Assembly (NCBI GenBank): GCA_905250025.1 | Contig: CAJNOJ010000080.1 | Coordinates: forward strand, 310,001-374,000 | From: Adineta ricciae | Lineage: Eukaryota > Rotifera > Eurotatoria > Adinetida > Adinetidae | Direction: 5' to 3' | Length of the DNA stretch: 64,000 bases | Part shown: in pieces, positions 1 through 12,700 of the stretch | Layout: every line of letters begins with the position of its first letter | How positions within the stretch are numbered: position 1 is the first letter of the stretch | The notes under the pieces: model-generated | Databases searched by the model: none | What the model was told of the DNA's origin: nothing | What the model saw: the letters and a program-made list of their open reading frames with translations, nothing else | Translations under genes and position numbers: made by a program

Positions 1-2
1 GT

Positions 3-206
3 GGAACAAAAACTGCAGTTGCTGCAGCATCAGCAGTATGTGGGACAAAAACTGCACTTGCTGCAACAGCAGCTGTGACAGCAGGTAAAATTATTCACGA
101 AGCTTCCGATATGTATGACGTAGCAATTGGCTACGGTATTTATCAAATGGTACAGAAAAAAATCTTTCATATCGACAATGGTCAGATATATTTAAAGCTT
201 TCATAA
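3..206 (+). CDS. 3' end of an unrecognised gene (cut by window edge)
   Basis: An open frame enters from the left edge and ends with TAA at 204-206, giving 67 residues. It opens with two near-identical Ala/Thr-rich blocks, each starting Gly-Thr-Lys-Thr-Ala, followed by a unique tail (KIIHEASDMYDVAIGYGIYQ...). I do not recognise the family. The stop lies 37 bp from the stop of the F-box gene on the other strand, so the two genes are tail to tail. The small-residue repeat could be a membrane or membrane-associated stretch, but that is a guess. Upstream exons lie outside the window. Confidence 0.45.
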   Translation, partial: GTKTAVAAASAVCGTKTALAATAAVTAGKIIHEASDMYDVAIGYGIYQMVQKKIFHIDNGQIYLKLS

Positions 207-243
207 AACTTTTCTGTATATCTTCTCGATTTGAAAAATAAAA

Positions 244-2208
244 TTAGATGTCTGACCACCAATAATATTTTCCATCAATGAATTTAGTTGAATAATTATC
301 GGAATCATCATTTGATTTAATTCGATGTTCCCATTCTTCACTCCACGATAGATCTGTATTAAAAATACACAATGAAAATAGATGACAAGTAGTTTCGTTT
401 ATTTTGGATAATAAATAATCTAGAGTTGCATTAATCGATCGATGAGAATAACCAAATGAAATATATTGAAGATGAGGACAAAGATGAATTAATACTTCCA
501 TCATTTTCTTCGTATAAGTATTTTTAATAACAAGATTTTTTATTTGATTTCTTTTCGATACTAATCGAAAAATTTCACTTTCTTGTATTGATAATAAATC
601 ATGAGGAGTCTCCTGGATATTTACCCAAGTTAATGTATGAACATTGAATGTAAATTGTAAGATTTTAATTAAAATACCTAATTCTGAAGAAATATTATTC
701 ATATTTAATGTATTAAGTCGTGAGAAAAGAATAGTTTGTCGAAGACGATCAATTAATTGTTCGTCACCATTAACAATAGACCTTTTAGAAAAAGTTAATT
801 CTGTTACATTTGGGAAATATTTTAAAGAATTATGAAATACATTTATATCTTCAATTGTGATATGTTCAACTGAATCACAATTTACTTTGTTGTAACACTT
901 ACATTTAGCAGTATATAACTCGTCATTGAATGTAAAGAATTTTTTTCTATAAAATCAAATAATGAAATTGAAATTCAATTTTTTCGAATTTTACCGAAAT
1001 GGACGAAGAGAACAGAATATTTCATGCAAATATTCTATAGACATCGGTACATGACTGAAGAATTGTTGTCGAATTCTTGGTAATGTGGATATATAAGGAT
1101 CATAAACCGAATGATATATTTGTCTCGTATCATTACAAAGTCCTGTGATTAATTGATGAACATCAACAGTATGTAAATGTGGCATATAAGGTGATATTGA
1201 TGGTTTCCATGTATTAAAATGAGTCGAATATTGTGCAGATGAAACATGTAAGATTTTAATGTTCCGAGAATATTTTTCAAGAAATTCTTTAATACTTTTA
1301 CGTGGAAGAAGATTACTTACGACAGAGATATGCGTTGAGTTGTTTAATATCATGAGAAATATAACTGTTTCTGTTAAGCAAAATTCATGTTGATAGGTTA
1401 TTGATAATCGACGAATTTTTGGAGTATGTGATAGAATCATATCGACTTCATCAAGATCAACATTATCAATAATAATAAAATGTTCAATAGAACTTAAGAA
1501 ATTCGAAGATAAAGATTTAGATCCTAAGGGAATATTCCTTTCAAAATGAATTTTACAATATTTTAATGTTGATAATTGAAATATTTGATTGTATATAGTC
1601 ATTTTATTTGAACCATTACTAACATAAATGGACAATGAAGAGAGATTCAATAAAAAAGATAAATCAGGAAGGAGTTGTTCGAGAAATGTTGATTTCATTT
1701 TTCCCAAAAAAAGTGATCGAAGTTGATAACATTTTGGGATATTTTCGAAAAGAGAAGTAAAGAAATCTATAATGAATATATCCACTAAATGTAAAGATAT
1801 GATTTGATGTTTTTGTGGCAAAATGAATTGTTCATAAAAATATTGAAATGTTCTTTTAGGTAATGATGAAATATTCATTTCAATTGAAAAATTTACGTTC
1901 ATACAAACATTTCGAAATCGTTCATTAAGATTAAAAAATCCTTGATAAATATCATAACCATCAAGATATTCAAATATTTCATAAATAAGTTCATTGGAAA
2001 GATCTTCCAAACAAGTTTTACAAGATCTACAGATAAAAAAGTTTTCTGTATTATTAATTACTCGGAGATGTTTTAATACCTACTTTACCAACTCTTTTGT
2101 TGTGATTGACATTTCTGAACTAGAAATGCGTGGAAATTTTCCTATTTCTTCATTATTATGATCATTGATATTCGTCGATTGAGATCGGTGTCGTTTTAAA
2201 CCATTCAT
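244..2208 (-). CDS. F-box protein of bdelloid-type family (3 exons, 619 aa)
   Basis: Exons 2208-2084, 2026-995 and 946-244 join in frame with introns of 57 and 48 bp and encode 619 residues. After a short basic, Asn-rich start, residues about 45-85 form an F-box (LEDLSNELIYEIFEYLDGYD). The rest is a long leucine- and isoleucine-rich region resembling degenerate LRR or solenoid repeats, ending in an aromatic tail (KYYWWSDI). F-box proteins bring substrates to SCF (Skp1-Cullin-F-box) ubiquitin ligases through Skp1; the solenoid would bind the substrate, which is unknown here. The ATG at 2208 was chosen because exon 1 (MNGLKRHRSQ...) splices through AA|GTAGGT to CTGTAG|A in phase. The codon at 2010 that looks like a start is TTG. 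The F-box call is solid; the LRR-like assignment is inference. Confidence 0.85.
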
Positions 2209-2602
2209 ATTAAAAAGTTTGCAAAAGAATATAATTCAAAGTACAATGTCAGATTAGATTTTAACAGTAATATTGATATATATTCGATGCATTTCATATA
2301 TTTGTGCAATTACATTGTCGTATTTTTACGAAGTAGAATAGAAAAAGAAAGTAACAATCATCGTCAGGAAAGGAAGAACAAGTGTTTCAAAAAATTGACG
2401 AGAAAGTAATATAACACAACCAGAAAATTTCATTAGCATAGTGATGGTTTATAAAATGATTTCAATGAATATAATTTAGTGTCGATGATAGTTGTATTTG
2501 TATTCTTCTCTGACGTTTACATCGTCAATTTTGAATACTTTTAGTATATCAAATGATGAAAAGGTATTCATAATTAGTTCGAAAAAAAGAATAAAAGAAA
2601 TG
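2209..2602. other. Intergenic, no gene seen
   Basis: AT-rich spacer between the start of the F-box gene and the end of the GT8 remnant. It should hold the F-box promoter; I see no repeat or RNA gene. Confidence 0.6.
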
Positions 2603-2880
2603 TTAATTTGTTGTATAATTAAAAGCATCCCACCATAATTGATTAACATCTTTATAAGGTAGATTATTTTGATCATCTTTATCCCATGGTTTTGATAAAA
2701 TAAAATGAATAATTTTTATTTTGGAAATATGCCAAATATTTGGATGAGTTTGAGAAAATGTTTTTAATGAATTATAAATAGATGGTAAACGTTTCCATGA
2801 TTTTACATAATATTTATTTAAAAAATCTTGATCAGCAAATTTAAATTCTTCTAAATTCCAATTATTTAAACAATTGAAGA
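2603..2880 (-). pseudogene. Truncated GT8 glycosyltransferase (glycogenin/galactinol-synthase-like C-terminus)
   Basis: About 92 residues of a family-8 glycosyltransferase end at the stop at 2603. The family signature is clear: FADQDFLNKYY, a short Trp/Arg linker, LPSIYNSLKTF, a central HPNIWH, then IHFILSKPWD and a closing LWWDAF. In glycogenin and galactinol synthase this is the second half of the catalytic fold, with the conserved His-Tyr-Lys-Pro-Trp region. The nucleotide-sugar-binding half with the DXD motif is missing. Similarity stops near 2880, exactly where a GC-rich repeat end (2877-2900) begins; the mirror image of that end lies at 4135-4156. The simplest reading is a gene cut by a mobile element or rearrangement. 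I did not find the other half in the window. Confidence 0.7.
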
Positions 2881-3039
2881 CCCAGCCCCCACCCAAAATT
2901 CTATTTTCTCTATACAACATCCGATCTTGATGGAACTTTCAGGGAAGATGTGTCCTGGGGTGGGCACCCTGTGGTAAAAATTTCAGCTTGAAACCTTGAG
3001 CCTTTCACGAGATAGCTTAATATTAATGCTCAAAAACTA

Positions 3040-3375
3040 GGTCTTCGTGCGTCCCAGATTTCTTCGCCATTTTGAAAGCTAGAAAGCTCGGGTTTGTTTT
3101 AAATCGTAGCTAATGTCCACCACCACAACTTAACAGAGCCCGACTTTTTAAATATTTCTCTAGTTTGGTTTTTAAAGAAGTTTTATGTAACAAGATGAAA
3201 TTAGTAAGGTGAAAGTTCTCAAACATTTTCTCGTTATCTAACACCAATCGTGAAATCAAAAAATCGGGCTCTGGTAAGTTATAGTGGTGAACATTAGCTA
3301 CGATTTAAAACAAACTCAAGCTTTCTAGCTTTCAAAATGGCGGGAAAATCTGGGACGCACGAAAACGTAAAAGCA
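3040..3375. repeat. Long hairpin, arms about 100 bp
   Basis: The sequence at about 3042-3148 (GCGTCCCAGATTTCTTCGCC onward, through the TCGTAGCTAATGT motif, to AACAGAGCCCGA) is repeated as its reverse complement at about 3262-3366, with a loop of about 110 bases. The arms are similar rather than identical. Confidence 0.75.
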
Positions 3376-3493
3376 AAAGATCTCATTATGAGAAAAACGC
3401 AAAATAGTTTTTAGAAGTGTGTTTCATGAGTTTTCATCCAGTAATGCTGTTTTTTTTTATCATCTTTAATAATAAAAGACGCTTTTTACTCAT
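3205..3493. repeat. Direct repeat copy 1 (second copy at 5005-5293)
   Basis: About 289 bases starting TTAGTAAGGTGAAAGTTCTC match 5005-5293 with scattered differences, and both copies end at the same point (GACRCTTTTTRCT). Copy 1 contains one arm of the hairpin; copy 2 begins directly after a single N. The differences mean this is a real diverged repeat family. Confidence 0.85.
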
Positions 3494-4156
3494 TATAGCT
3501 GAAGATATAATGACAAAATTTATTAGTAAGTTGGCCTAAATGACCTTGAAAACCCAGAGTTATGAAATACCATGCGATATAATGAATAATAGGATAATCA
3601 AATTAATGTTCAATAAGTCATTTACATCATGTATATTTACTGATGATGATGACGATGATGAACTCATTCGCTTGTTTTTCGCCTGCTGTGCTCGGACTTG
3701 TCTCATAATAGATCGTGTATTTTTCTTTTTCGGACGAATATTTTCTTTGCTCATTGTTTAGAAGATTCGTATCACCTTTCTTTTTCGTATACTTTGAATT
3801 CTGTTTTTATCAAAGTAAACACGATGGAAGCATACAGGACGAACGTAAAAGAAAAATAAGTATATATCATGCTACGTGACAGAATGAAAGTCAAGATAAC
3901 ATTCTGTACTATAGAAAGAAATCTGTTTTGGCATTGTAAATTAAAATACCCAAAAAAATTGGTTTATTTGAAAAATGATATTTTTCTTGAATAGTGGTTC
4001 TCAAAAAAGCCTCTGCAAAACCATTAAAAACCATCGTAAACATAATAAACTGTAGTGCATTCGATAGCGGATGTGATGCTCTATCAGATGCGCTATTAAA
4101 CAAAAAATCGATAAATTCGACAACAAACGACTTTTTTTGGGTGGGGGCTGGGCCTT

Positions 4157-5003
4157 AAAGAAAAAAGTGAAAATAAGGACCATTTATGAACCAAACCCAT
4201 GTTGTAATGATTTTTCAACAGTTATATGGTATTTTGCCAAACCGCTGCATATATTTTTTACCCATCATCTGACCACCATGATGACATAACGTTATACGGT
4301 TTCTGATGAACCTATCGAAAGTTGATGTATTTTTGGGAACGTAGGGTCTACGACCTAGAAGTGATATTTTAGTCCAAAGAATTGCTCGGTTAAGTACCGC
4401 AGAGCTACATACAATCTCCATGAAAAATACACCCTCAAGATGGAGTTTTTCAAGCTGCATCGAATGAAACTATTTTCAGATTTCTGTAAAAAGAAAAAAT
4501 CATAGAAAACCTCACTTCCTAAGGAAAGCCTAGTTTTAGTTATACTTATGGGAAAAAACTGTTTTTCGAGATTTTTGACTAAAAAAGAGATCTGGAAAGC
4601 TTTTTTAAATATACAGTTTTGTACAGCTCTATCGATCTATGTAAAAATATCGAACAAAAAAGCTCACTCGATTTTTGAATTAGCTGCACCTTATATCAAC
4701 CCTTAAAAAGCTAATACGGCGACGCTTATGCCAACAGCTTATATGTTCGGCATTCAAAGGAGATCACTATCATTATTTGAGATAGTTTTGTCCTCCTTTC
4801 CTATTCACACATTTGCGTGTCGATATGTTTAGTTTGACCTTGAGTCTAACTTTGATTACTGAACAATTATTCATGCATTATGAAGTGGATTGACAGTTTG
4901 AGTGGCACTAGGTTTGAATCATATTACGAAATCGTACGATGCACGATGAAACATTAGAAATCGAGATTAGATGAAAGATGACATGTTCAACCAATTTGCA
5001 TCT
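4157..5003. other. No gene seen; weak minus-strand frame
   Basis: The frame at 4460-4215 (81 codons, minus) is preceded by an acceptor-like CTTTTTACAG but matches no family I know. The rest is AT-rich and ends at the N at 5004. Confidence 0.4.
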
Positions 5004-5004
5004 N

Positions 5005-5293
5005 TTAGTAAGGTGAAAGTTCTCAAACATTCTCTCATTATCTAACATCAATCGTGAAATAAAAAAATCGGGCTCTGTTAAGTTGTAGTGGTCAACATTA
5101 GCTACGATTTAAAACAACCCCGAGCTTTCTAGCTTTCAAAATGGCGGAAAAATCTGGGACGCATGAAAACGTAAAAGGAAAAAATCTCATTTTGACAAAA
5201 ACGCAAAATACTTTTTAGAAGTGTGTTTCATGAGTTTTCATCCGGTAATGCTGGTTTTTTATCATCTTTAATAATAAAAGACACTTTTTGCTT
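5005..5293. repeat. Direct repeat copy 2
   Basis: This is the diverged second copy of 3205-3493 and starts immediately after the N at 5004, so its left boundary may be set by the assembly join. Confidence 0.85.
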
Positions 5294-5994
5294 ACAAGTA
5301 ACGCTCGTCTGTGGACTCGCTCAGCTCTTTCTCGTAGAAATCATCGTCTATAATATCACTGAAGTTTCTGTTTATATAATATGTAAAACCTGATTTGAGA
5401 TTCGTAATTCTCGACTTCGAAAACCCTTCGGTCAAACTTCACCAAAAAACAATTTTTCCGTAAAAAGCAACCCTTTTCCTAAAAGATTTTTTTAATGAAA
5501 AATTTCAAAAAGCTAACATCAGATTCGAAGTCTTCGCATCGAAATACTTCTGGAAATGTCTTTTCGGAAAAACCGATTTTGGATGTTTTTTTTGACCCTG
5601 CAGACATACAAGCAAGCAAACAATTTATGTTTCTAAGACTCTTCTCTACGAGAAAGAGAATATCGATAGAAAAAATTCATTTAAATTAGTTTTATTTTGA
5701 TTTGAATATGAAGAATCACTATTAAAAAATATTGTTCGATTTCGAGACGAATTAATTGGCTTCATCTATCTGTTGTTTTACATTTGAGAAAAAGAAGAAT
5801 GAGTGAACTACATGAATAGATGTAGAAAGAGACTAGAGTAAGAACAGAAAATGAACAACAGAGATATTGTAAGAAAAAAAGAGAATGGTTAGTCGAAAGA
5901 CACACACGGACAGAGAAAAAGAAAACAGAGCATTGAACAGATCACATTAAATTCGATATATTCAAAAAAAAATTCATCACAAAAACTGTCAAAT
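5294..5994. other. Non-coding; contains a fragment related to the 44-54 kb dispersed element
   Basis: The stretch at about 5398-5445 (TTCGTAATTCTCGACTTCG then ACCCTTCGGTCAA) resembles the phrase ATCCTCGACCTCGA...ACCCTTCGGTCAACCC found in the element copies at 44.4, 49.3 and 52.9 kb. No convincing coding exon was seen. Confidence 0.4.
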
Positions 5995-8900
5995 TTAATG
6001 TAAGAGATTATCCGTAGATTTCTTCGATGAATCAGTATTCGATGATGACAATGAAGTATTATCAATTGGCGTTGTAACTGTTTGGTTCGGAAGATCATCT
6101 CTTACAATATCAGGTTCACATGTCAGAACTGGTTCACACGTCTCTATTCGTTGTAGAGACGGTTCTGAAAAGAAAATGAAAAGTCCAAATTCAAATACAA
6201 CTAACAAGGAATTCTAGGAAATCGTCGTAGCTATTAAGAATGCAGATCGGAGCGAGTCGATTTATGCAGAAAACTATCTTCATGCCGGTACGGACGATCA
6301 AATCTCATCCAGTAAATGGGATATTGTTGTGAAACGACAGATCTGTTTCATTCTATTATGCTTCTCATGCATTGAACATGCAAGGTGACATATAAGGCAT
6401 CCGATATTGTTCACCTGATGTTTTTTTTCTTAGCATTAATGGTAAATTCACATGACGTTGATCTTTTCTTACTAATCGATTATATCGAAACGTGTTAGTG
6501 GGTGTCTCTTTCGTTTTGGTCTTACCTGTTGTATAACGTTTGTTATGTGGAAGGAAAAACAGAATTGAACTGGCAATTAATATATGCCATAAACTATGTG
6601 TATACCAATAGTTTTCGTCTGTTTCACAAAATGCAAATAAAACTAATCCAGCTAGGGCTAGTAGAAAGCCTGGTATAACTAACAAAAAACGTTTTGTCGA
6701 TGGCCGTAAATGATGATATCTCAGCGAAACGATAATCTAAATATTGAAAATAGAATAGCTGATTTCGATCGGGAAAATTCATGCATTTACCCAGGTTAAA
6801 ACAGTGAATGTGAATGTAATACTGATCAAAGCAATAAATTGTAAATGATCAAACCGATCGCGTGAATTAATCGCAATACAAGTTAATAATCCCAACATAA
6901 ACAGAAATACTTTTGTAGATCGTGGAATTATAGCCATAGTTATCAATGTTATAACAAATGAAGCATAAGATCCAATGAAATCTGATAGTTGTAAACCATC
7001 ATATTTAAAAATACATAATTTATTAATATCTTGATCACATGCATGATAAAACTACAAAAGATAAATGGATTTATCGAAGGAAATTCATCGTCATTTCTAA
7101 TTGATATTACCGTAGAGAAAAACATATTGAAGAAATAGACCAACGCTTCGATGTACAAACGTCGGTAAACTGCCAAGACGATAGCTGGCATAAACATACA
7201 ATTGCTGAGTGTTAGAAAGAGAACACTAGCTAAACTTTTCGATGCATATGCATGACTGTCATCTGTACAACCATAGCCGCGATAGCCTAAATGAAAATCA
7301 ACATTTTTGCTGCCGAAATCATGCTGATTTTTAAAGAGATGATCGGCATGAATATTTTCCTAGCAATAGAATGATTAACTGAAGCAAAGAGTGAGCATTT
7401 TGATTAGAAATTATCGATTCTGTTGACGAGACAGTTACCTATGATGCGATTCGATTAAAAAAAGTTTCCTATTGTGTTTAGATCGGAATTATACGTCATT
7501 TCGTTCTCTCGCTCCACTTACCAGCAAGGCACGAGCATGTGGAAAACACATTTTGTTGCGATGTTAATATTCGACAGACACCATATGCTCCACATTGTTG
7601 TTTCGTACACTGCGATGATGAGATTTGAAACATCAACGATAACGAACTGTTTCCACATTCCGATTCCGAACTAATACAAAGATTTTTTAAGCGATCAAAA
7701 GGAAAAAGATGAACCTACCCAGTACAGATGTATTCTAATGTTAAATACCAGAAACCCATTTCTGGATATGGAAACGATTTCATTGTGATCGAATTTTTAT
7801 CGATGAGGATTTTAAAAGGTGATTCACAAGTCGCATATGTACGCGGTTGATACTTGGATAAACATCCATGTACACTAATATTTACATTCGCAGATACAGA
7901 CGACTAGAAAACAAATCTGTCAACACTATCATTCGTGGTCAATGAACTTTTACCATCACTCGTGATTCAAAATCAAAATGTAATGTTCCTCCTAGATTTC
8001 TATCATCGATCATGAATTCATACGAATATATCGATAAATCGTTGTTATTTAATGTTATTGAACTAGTACTACCACTATTAAAACGATTAGTTGTATAAAT
8101 AGGTACATATAAAAAGTCATAATAATAATTAAACATAATTCGTCGTGTTGGATATGGCTGAAGACAACGATTATTTACAGAAAGTAAACATTCTACGCGA
8201 AACAACGAATGCATTGAGGGTAAAAATCAATTAGATCTGATACCTGATGTACGAAGAAGTACGATGCCATGCTGAGGATTTATCAGACAAGAGTAATTAT
8301 TCGTTGTGAGTAGAAAATAAACCGACGTCAAAGAAAAAATTTCATCAATCTCCATTGTACATTTGGTTTTCGTGCAGACTAAAATAATAATCATTATTAG
8401 TGTTGTGCATCATTATCTTTTTCTTGTGTTTAACCTGTTACATAATCGTATCGAAAAGTACTTGGGAGAGCATTTAATCGCGCAAATATGGAGATTTCAC
8501 AATCATTCGACGACCATTCCGCTGCAAACATTAGCCGAGATTGTCCCACCATTGTATGATGTCTAAAAACATAGATACACTTCTTGAACCAACCGAAAAG
8601 GGATGGATAGATAGTTGTTTACGATAAATAAATCGATGTTTGATTATAAGTAATGGCGACTTGAAGTGGTTGATTGGTTGCTAATGTATATATCGATGGA
8701 AGTGTCTGATAATCAAGCCAAGTTGATAGGTAAAAGTTACATCCCGTTGTAAGCTAAGAAACAAACCGCGTTTTCCGAAGAAAGTCTTTATTTTCAGTAA
8801 AACATACTTTTGGTTTGATTGTAAATGTTTGATGATCGACAAATATCTGAAAGTCAAAGCGATTCTACACGGAAATTCAATTTTCGAGCAGATACTTACC

Positions 8901-9405
8901 ATAGCAAACCATGTTCCAATTGCAGGATTACTTAATTGAATTAATGGGTTAGTTAATGATTTATTAAAAACTAATTTAAAAAGATCATGGCGATAAGTTA
9001 TGTAGGATGGTGGATATGATTCATTTCGCGGCGCGACCAATGGATATGCACCATGTTGGAGATAACTAAATCATCCAAAAGGAAATTAGCAAAACCGAAA
9101 AGTGAACATATAACATACAAATGAATATTCGATGAATAATCAGTACATGTGCCTTCAGTGGATATGGTTATCGACCAATTGGCTAGAGTTGTGGGACCTT
9201 GAATATTGAATTTGAGAAATTTAACGTCTGCATAATTATCGTATTCGAATATGCGGATACGAGAATACTGTTGTGCGAGATCATATCCTAAATAGAACAC
9301 AAAAGAGTATAAGAGACAAGAGAGCATGAAAATCCTACCGGTTAATAGATCCTTATTTGCTGTCGAAGAATAGACCAAAGCGAAAATTAAGATTATGTTA
9401 AACAT
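5995..9405 (-). CDS. PGAP6: TMEM8/PGAP6-type GPI-specific phospholipase (14 exons, 741 aa)
   Basis: Exons 9405-9339, 9287-9119, 9065-8900, 8846-8808, 8753-8623, 8562-8435, 8378-8244, 8192-7954, 7903-7719, 7670-7522, 7286-7111, 7051-6791, 6736-6526 and 6164-5995 join in frame to 741 residues; human TMEM8A is of similar length. A signal peptide (MFNIILIFALVYSS) is followed by a beta-rich ectodomain, an EGF-like segment near residues 435-480 (CGAYGVC...CSCLAGYRGYGC), then a seven-helix CREST domain to about residue 685. The CREST residues are visible: FYHACDQ (His and Asp) and THSLWH (two His). The family cuts GPI anchors as a phospholipase A2 at the surface and releases GPI proteins such as Cripto. 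The Ser-rich cytosolic tail is poorly conserved. The 361-bp last intron can be read into from exon 13, giving an alternative tail. Subfamily (TMEM8A versus B) is not settled. Confidence 0.92.
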
Positions 9406-9720
9406 TTCATATTAAATTCCGAACATTTTTTGGCTTGATCTAAAATATATTAAAGCATATAGACTGAGAGAGGAAAATAATACTGTTGGCTTATTGTCTG
9501 GAAAAGTTTCTTTTTAAAATATGTATACATATGTATATCTACACATATGTCTAAATACGAAAGTATGCGCTTGTTTAAAACTAACGGTAAAAGAACACAA
9601 AAGAAAATGAAAAGATCACTCCACTGAATGCTGACAACAAATTTCAATTAGCAGACAATTCTGTTTTGCATCAGGTCTAAAGCAGACATTGAGATAATAA
9701 ATATGAGAGAAATTGTTAAA
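9406..9720. other. Short intergenic spacer
   Basis: AT-rich spacer between the OSBP stop and the PGAP6-like start on the same strand. It should hold the OSBP 3' UTR and PGAP6 promoter. A short alternation of ATGTATACATATGTATATC occurs near 9521-9549; nothing else was seen. Confidence 0.6.
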
Positions 9721-12700
9721 TTAATAGATATTTTCGCATCTTGACCAATCTTGTTTCTGTTTACATTCCCAGTATTCATTGGTGTATATGTGAATATCCG
9801 AATCGGTAAGTGCATCGTGTTGCTTTTTGAACCATTTCGATTTGTACGGATCGTGTCCATTGATTTCTCGAGCATGTCGGGCTTGGCGTTGTTTTTCTTC
9901 GAGACGTAGTTTTTCTTGGTTAGCTTCATCCCAACGTCCTTCTTCCATCAAACGTTGATCAGGACGATGACGAGAATCCGTAGGAGCGACATCAGGTTCC
10001 ATTTCATTCAATTCCACGGCCAACTGAGTGAAATTATACATGTTTTCAAGATGTGCCGGTGGCATTTTACGTTGCCATAATAGTTTCATATTTCGTGTTT
10101 CCATGTGATGTGAATGAGCGTGACGACCAGACGAAGCTTCAACCGGACCACCTTCGATTTTTTCTGTCCATGTACCTAACATAATTAGAAGTTTGAAAAG
10201 TATATGATATTCTTTAGAGTAAGATTTCAATCATACCAGTTAACACCCATTGAGCCTGCCCGTTAACGTCGGTAACAACACCGGTTACTTTTCGCGGGAC
10301 GTCTTTAGAAAAATAACTATACGGAAAATATTTCAATTTACAAACATCTTTCGTTGTGTGATTGATGATATCCATTTCACCAACCTAAAAACGTCAATTA
10401 ATGTCTTACACAATATGAAAATTTCTGCTTAGATAACTTACATTATCGATCCAAAGTTTACCGACGATTATATTATTGACTAGAGTAGTCACTTTTCTCC
10501 ATGTAAAATGATTACCAGTGTTTTTAAATATCAAATGAGAATAACCTATGTAAGAAACGAGACGAAGCATTGTCTCCGAAATCGATTGGCATGAAGTACA
10601 TACCCAATGGAGTAATACTTAAATATTGACCGCGAAATTTCGATGTCATAGTGAATTCTTGATATAATGTCCATCCTTGTCCTTCAGCATATGTAGACAG
10701 GGCTGGTGGATGATGACTAACTTGTTCTACAATGTAAATGTTTATTTTTATCGGCTAACGGTATATTCGAAACAAATATCTTTACCAGCAATGGATTTCC
10801 AGCCTAAATCATCTGTTCGATCGCATTCAAAAGTTTCGCCAAGCAATGGATTGAACGGTTTATTAACTCGTGTTGTAGTTGTTGAATAGGATGAAATAGT
10901 GAATGCTGCAACATACGCTAATTGTTCCCAACTATCATTTATTTTCGCTGCTGTATCAAGCACGGAACTATATTCAAGTTCTTCGGTAATACGCTGCAAC
11001 ATCGAGATGGGTTCACTGAAATTAACCGGAATTGGAATTTTGGTTAGATCTTTTCCAACACAGTTCTTAACGATACTCCATAGATTGACGCTAAAATTCA
11101 GCATTCGTAAGGTTCGAATAACGATGAAGTACACGATTACCTATAGTTCGGTCTTTCAGGAATACGATCACGACGTTTGCGTTTAGCTACTACGGTTTGT
11201 TGTTGGGTACTAACAACTGGTTTTGGCACTGTTTCTTCGGTAGTTGTTTGAGCTGGTAATGCAGCATTATTGCTTGCTTCTTCTTTTTTCGTAGCTAAAC
11301 AAGATCAATCAATGATTTCTCTAACGTACATGAGCTCGATTGAAACTAATTCGACATACCCTTGACTATAACCATGGGTAAACTATTTTCATCCTGTTCC
11401 TCCGATTCGCTATCGTCGTCATTACATGAACTAACATCGTCAGCAACAATGTTCGGTGACTGTTTATCATTATTCGAAACATGTTGCTGAAGTCTACAGA
11501 GGAAAGACTACTTACGATAATGAAATTAAGACAAGAAGAGACTTACGGAATACGAAACACGCCAATCGTTTGTGGATCATCAATAGCATCATAAAATTCC
11601 TCATCATCTGACAGATTTGCACCTTCAGTTGTTCCTCTTAAATCCGATGATTTCAAAGCTGTTAGCGTTGAACGTCCAGACAGAAGATTTTGTTTTTCCG
11701 AACGTGATGCGCGTTGAACTCTCTTCTCCAGTTTAACACTCTGTAGTGCGATTTGTTCACACATGTGTTCCAAACGTATACGTGCGTCGCGCTCGACTTG
11801 AACACTTTTCTGCCATTTGCGACCTTGATTTTGAATTAACTGAACCAATTCTTGACAAGCATTAAGCATAGCTACAAGAAACCATCATCAATTAACTACG
11901 AAATGAACGTCAGAATTAGACTTTCTCGATTAATAATCTAACCAAATGATTTTATGACTCTACCACATGATGGAAATCTCGGGTACAATAGGAAATAATC
12001 GGCGAGAAAACGGCGTCAAAATATGACTACTTATAGAACATTATACTGAGAATGTGTTTTTTGTTTTATTACACAATAGATCGCGGTGATTTACCTGTTG
12101 ATGTAATGCGGAATAATGTTGCACGTTCATTGACACTTTTAATCGCATTTACTGTTGCTTCGGTTTTGTCAAGCTGTTCAAGGTCACCGAGCGTACGGCA
12201 AAGTGCTTGATAGTGCCGATTAATCAAATCCATGCACATTTTCAGATCCTCTAATTTGGCATCGAATGCCTTGTTCATTGTTATTAGTTCAGCGCGTTCA
12301 TCATTATTTGGTGACTTATTCGAATCATTCGGACTGGTTTGCGGTTGACCCAGATTTCGTTGTTGTTCATTGAGTTCATCAATTGTGGACACTTCTTCAT
12401 CGGAATCTTGGTATTGTCGACGGATTTTCAATGCCTTCTGTCTGGCTGTTTCTAACGCATTCATCCAACGTTGTTTATCAGTTTCTGATGATGTACGTAA
12501 ATGTATTACAGTGGAACCATTCGAAATAACAAAATGACAGAAGTCATTCGATGATAAATGTGCTGATTCAAGATAGATCGTACCACGACACGCATGCGTC
12601 ATTTCATCTTGTGAACGATAATATGAAAGTATACCAGCTTGAAGAACGAACCAACGTTTTTGATAACCTTTTAAATACTAAAATAAAGAAGAATCAAGGA

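Larger units (their letters stand above)
2877..4156. repeat. Block bounded by GC-rich inverted ends (possible non-autonomous DNA element)
   Basis: The left end reads CCCAGCCCCCACCC at 2881-2894. The right end carries its reverse complement at 4138-4151, with matching flanks over about 22 bases. Between them lie a 100-bp-arm hairpin and a segment also found after the N at 5004. A short minus-strand frame at 3754-3560 starts with ATG, has basic and Ser-run residues and ends near a possible donor at 3643, so it may be an orphan first exon. No transposase was recognised. Boundaries and class are inferred. Confidence 0.4.

Noticed and set aside
4215-4460. Possible transposase fragment
   Set aside because: No DDE signature or familiar motif could be identified; the Cys/His content alone is not evidence.
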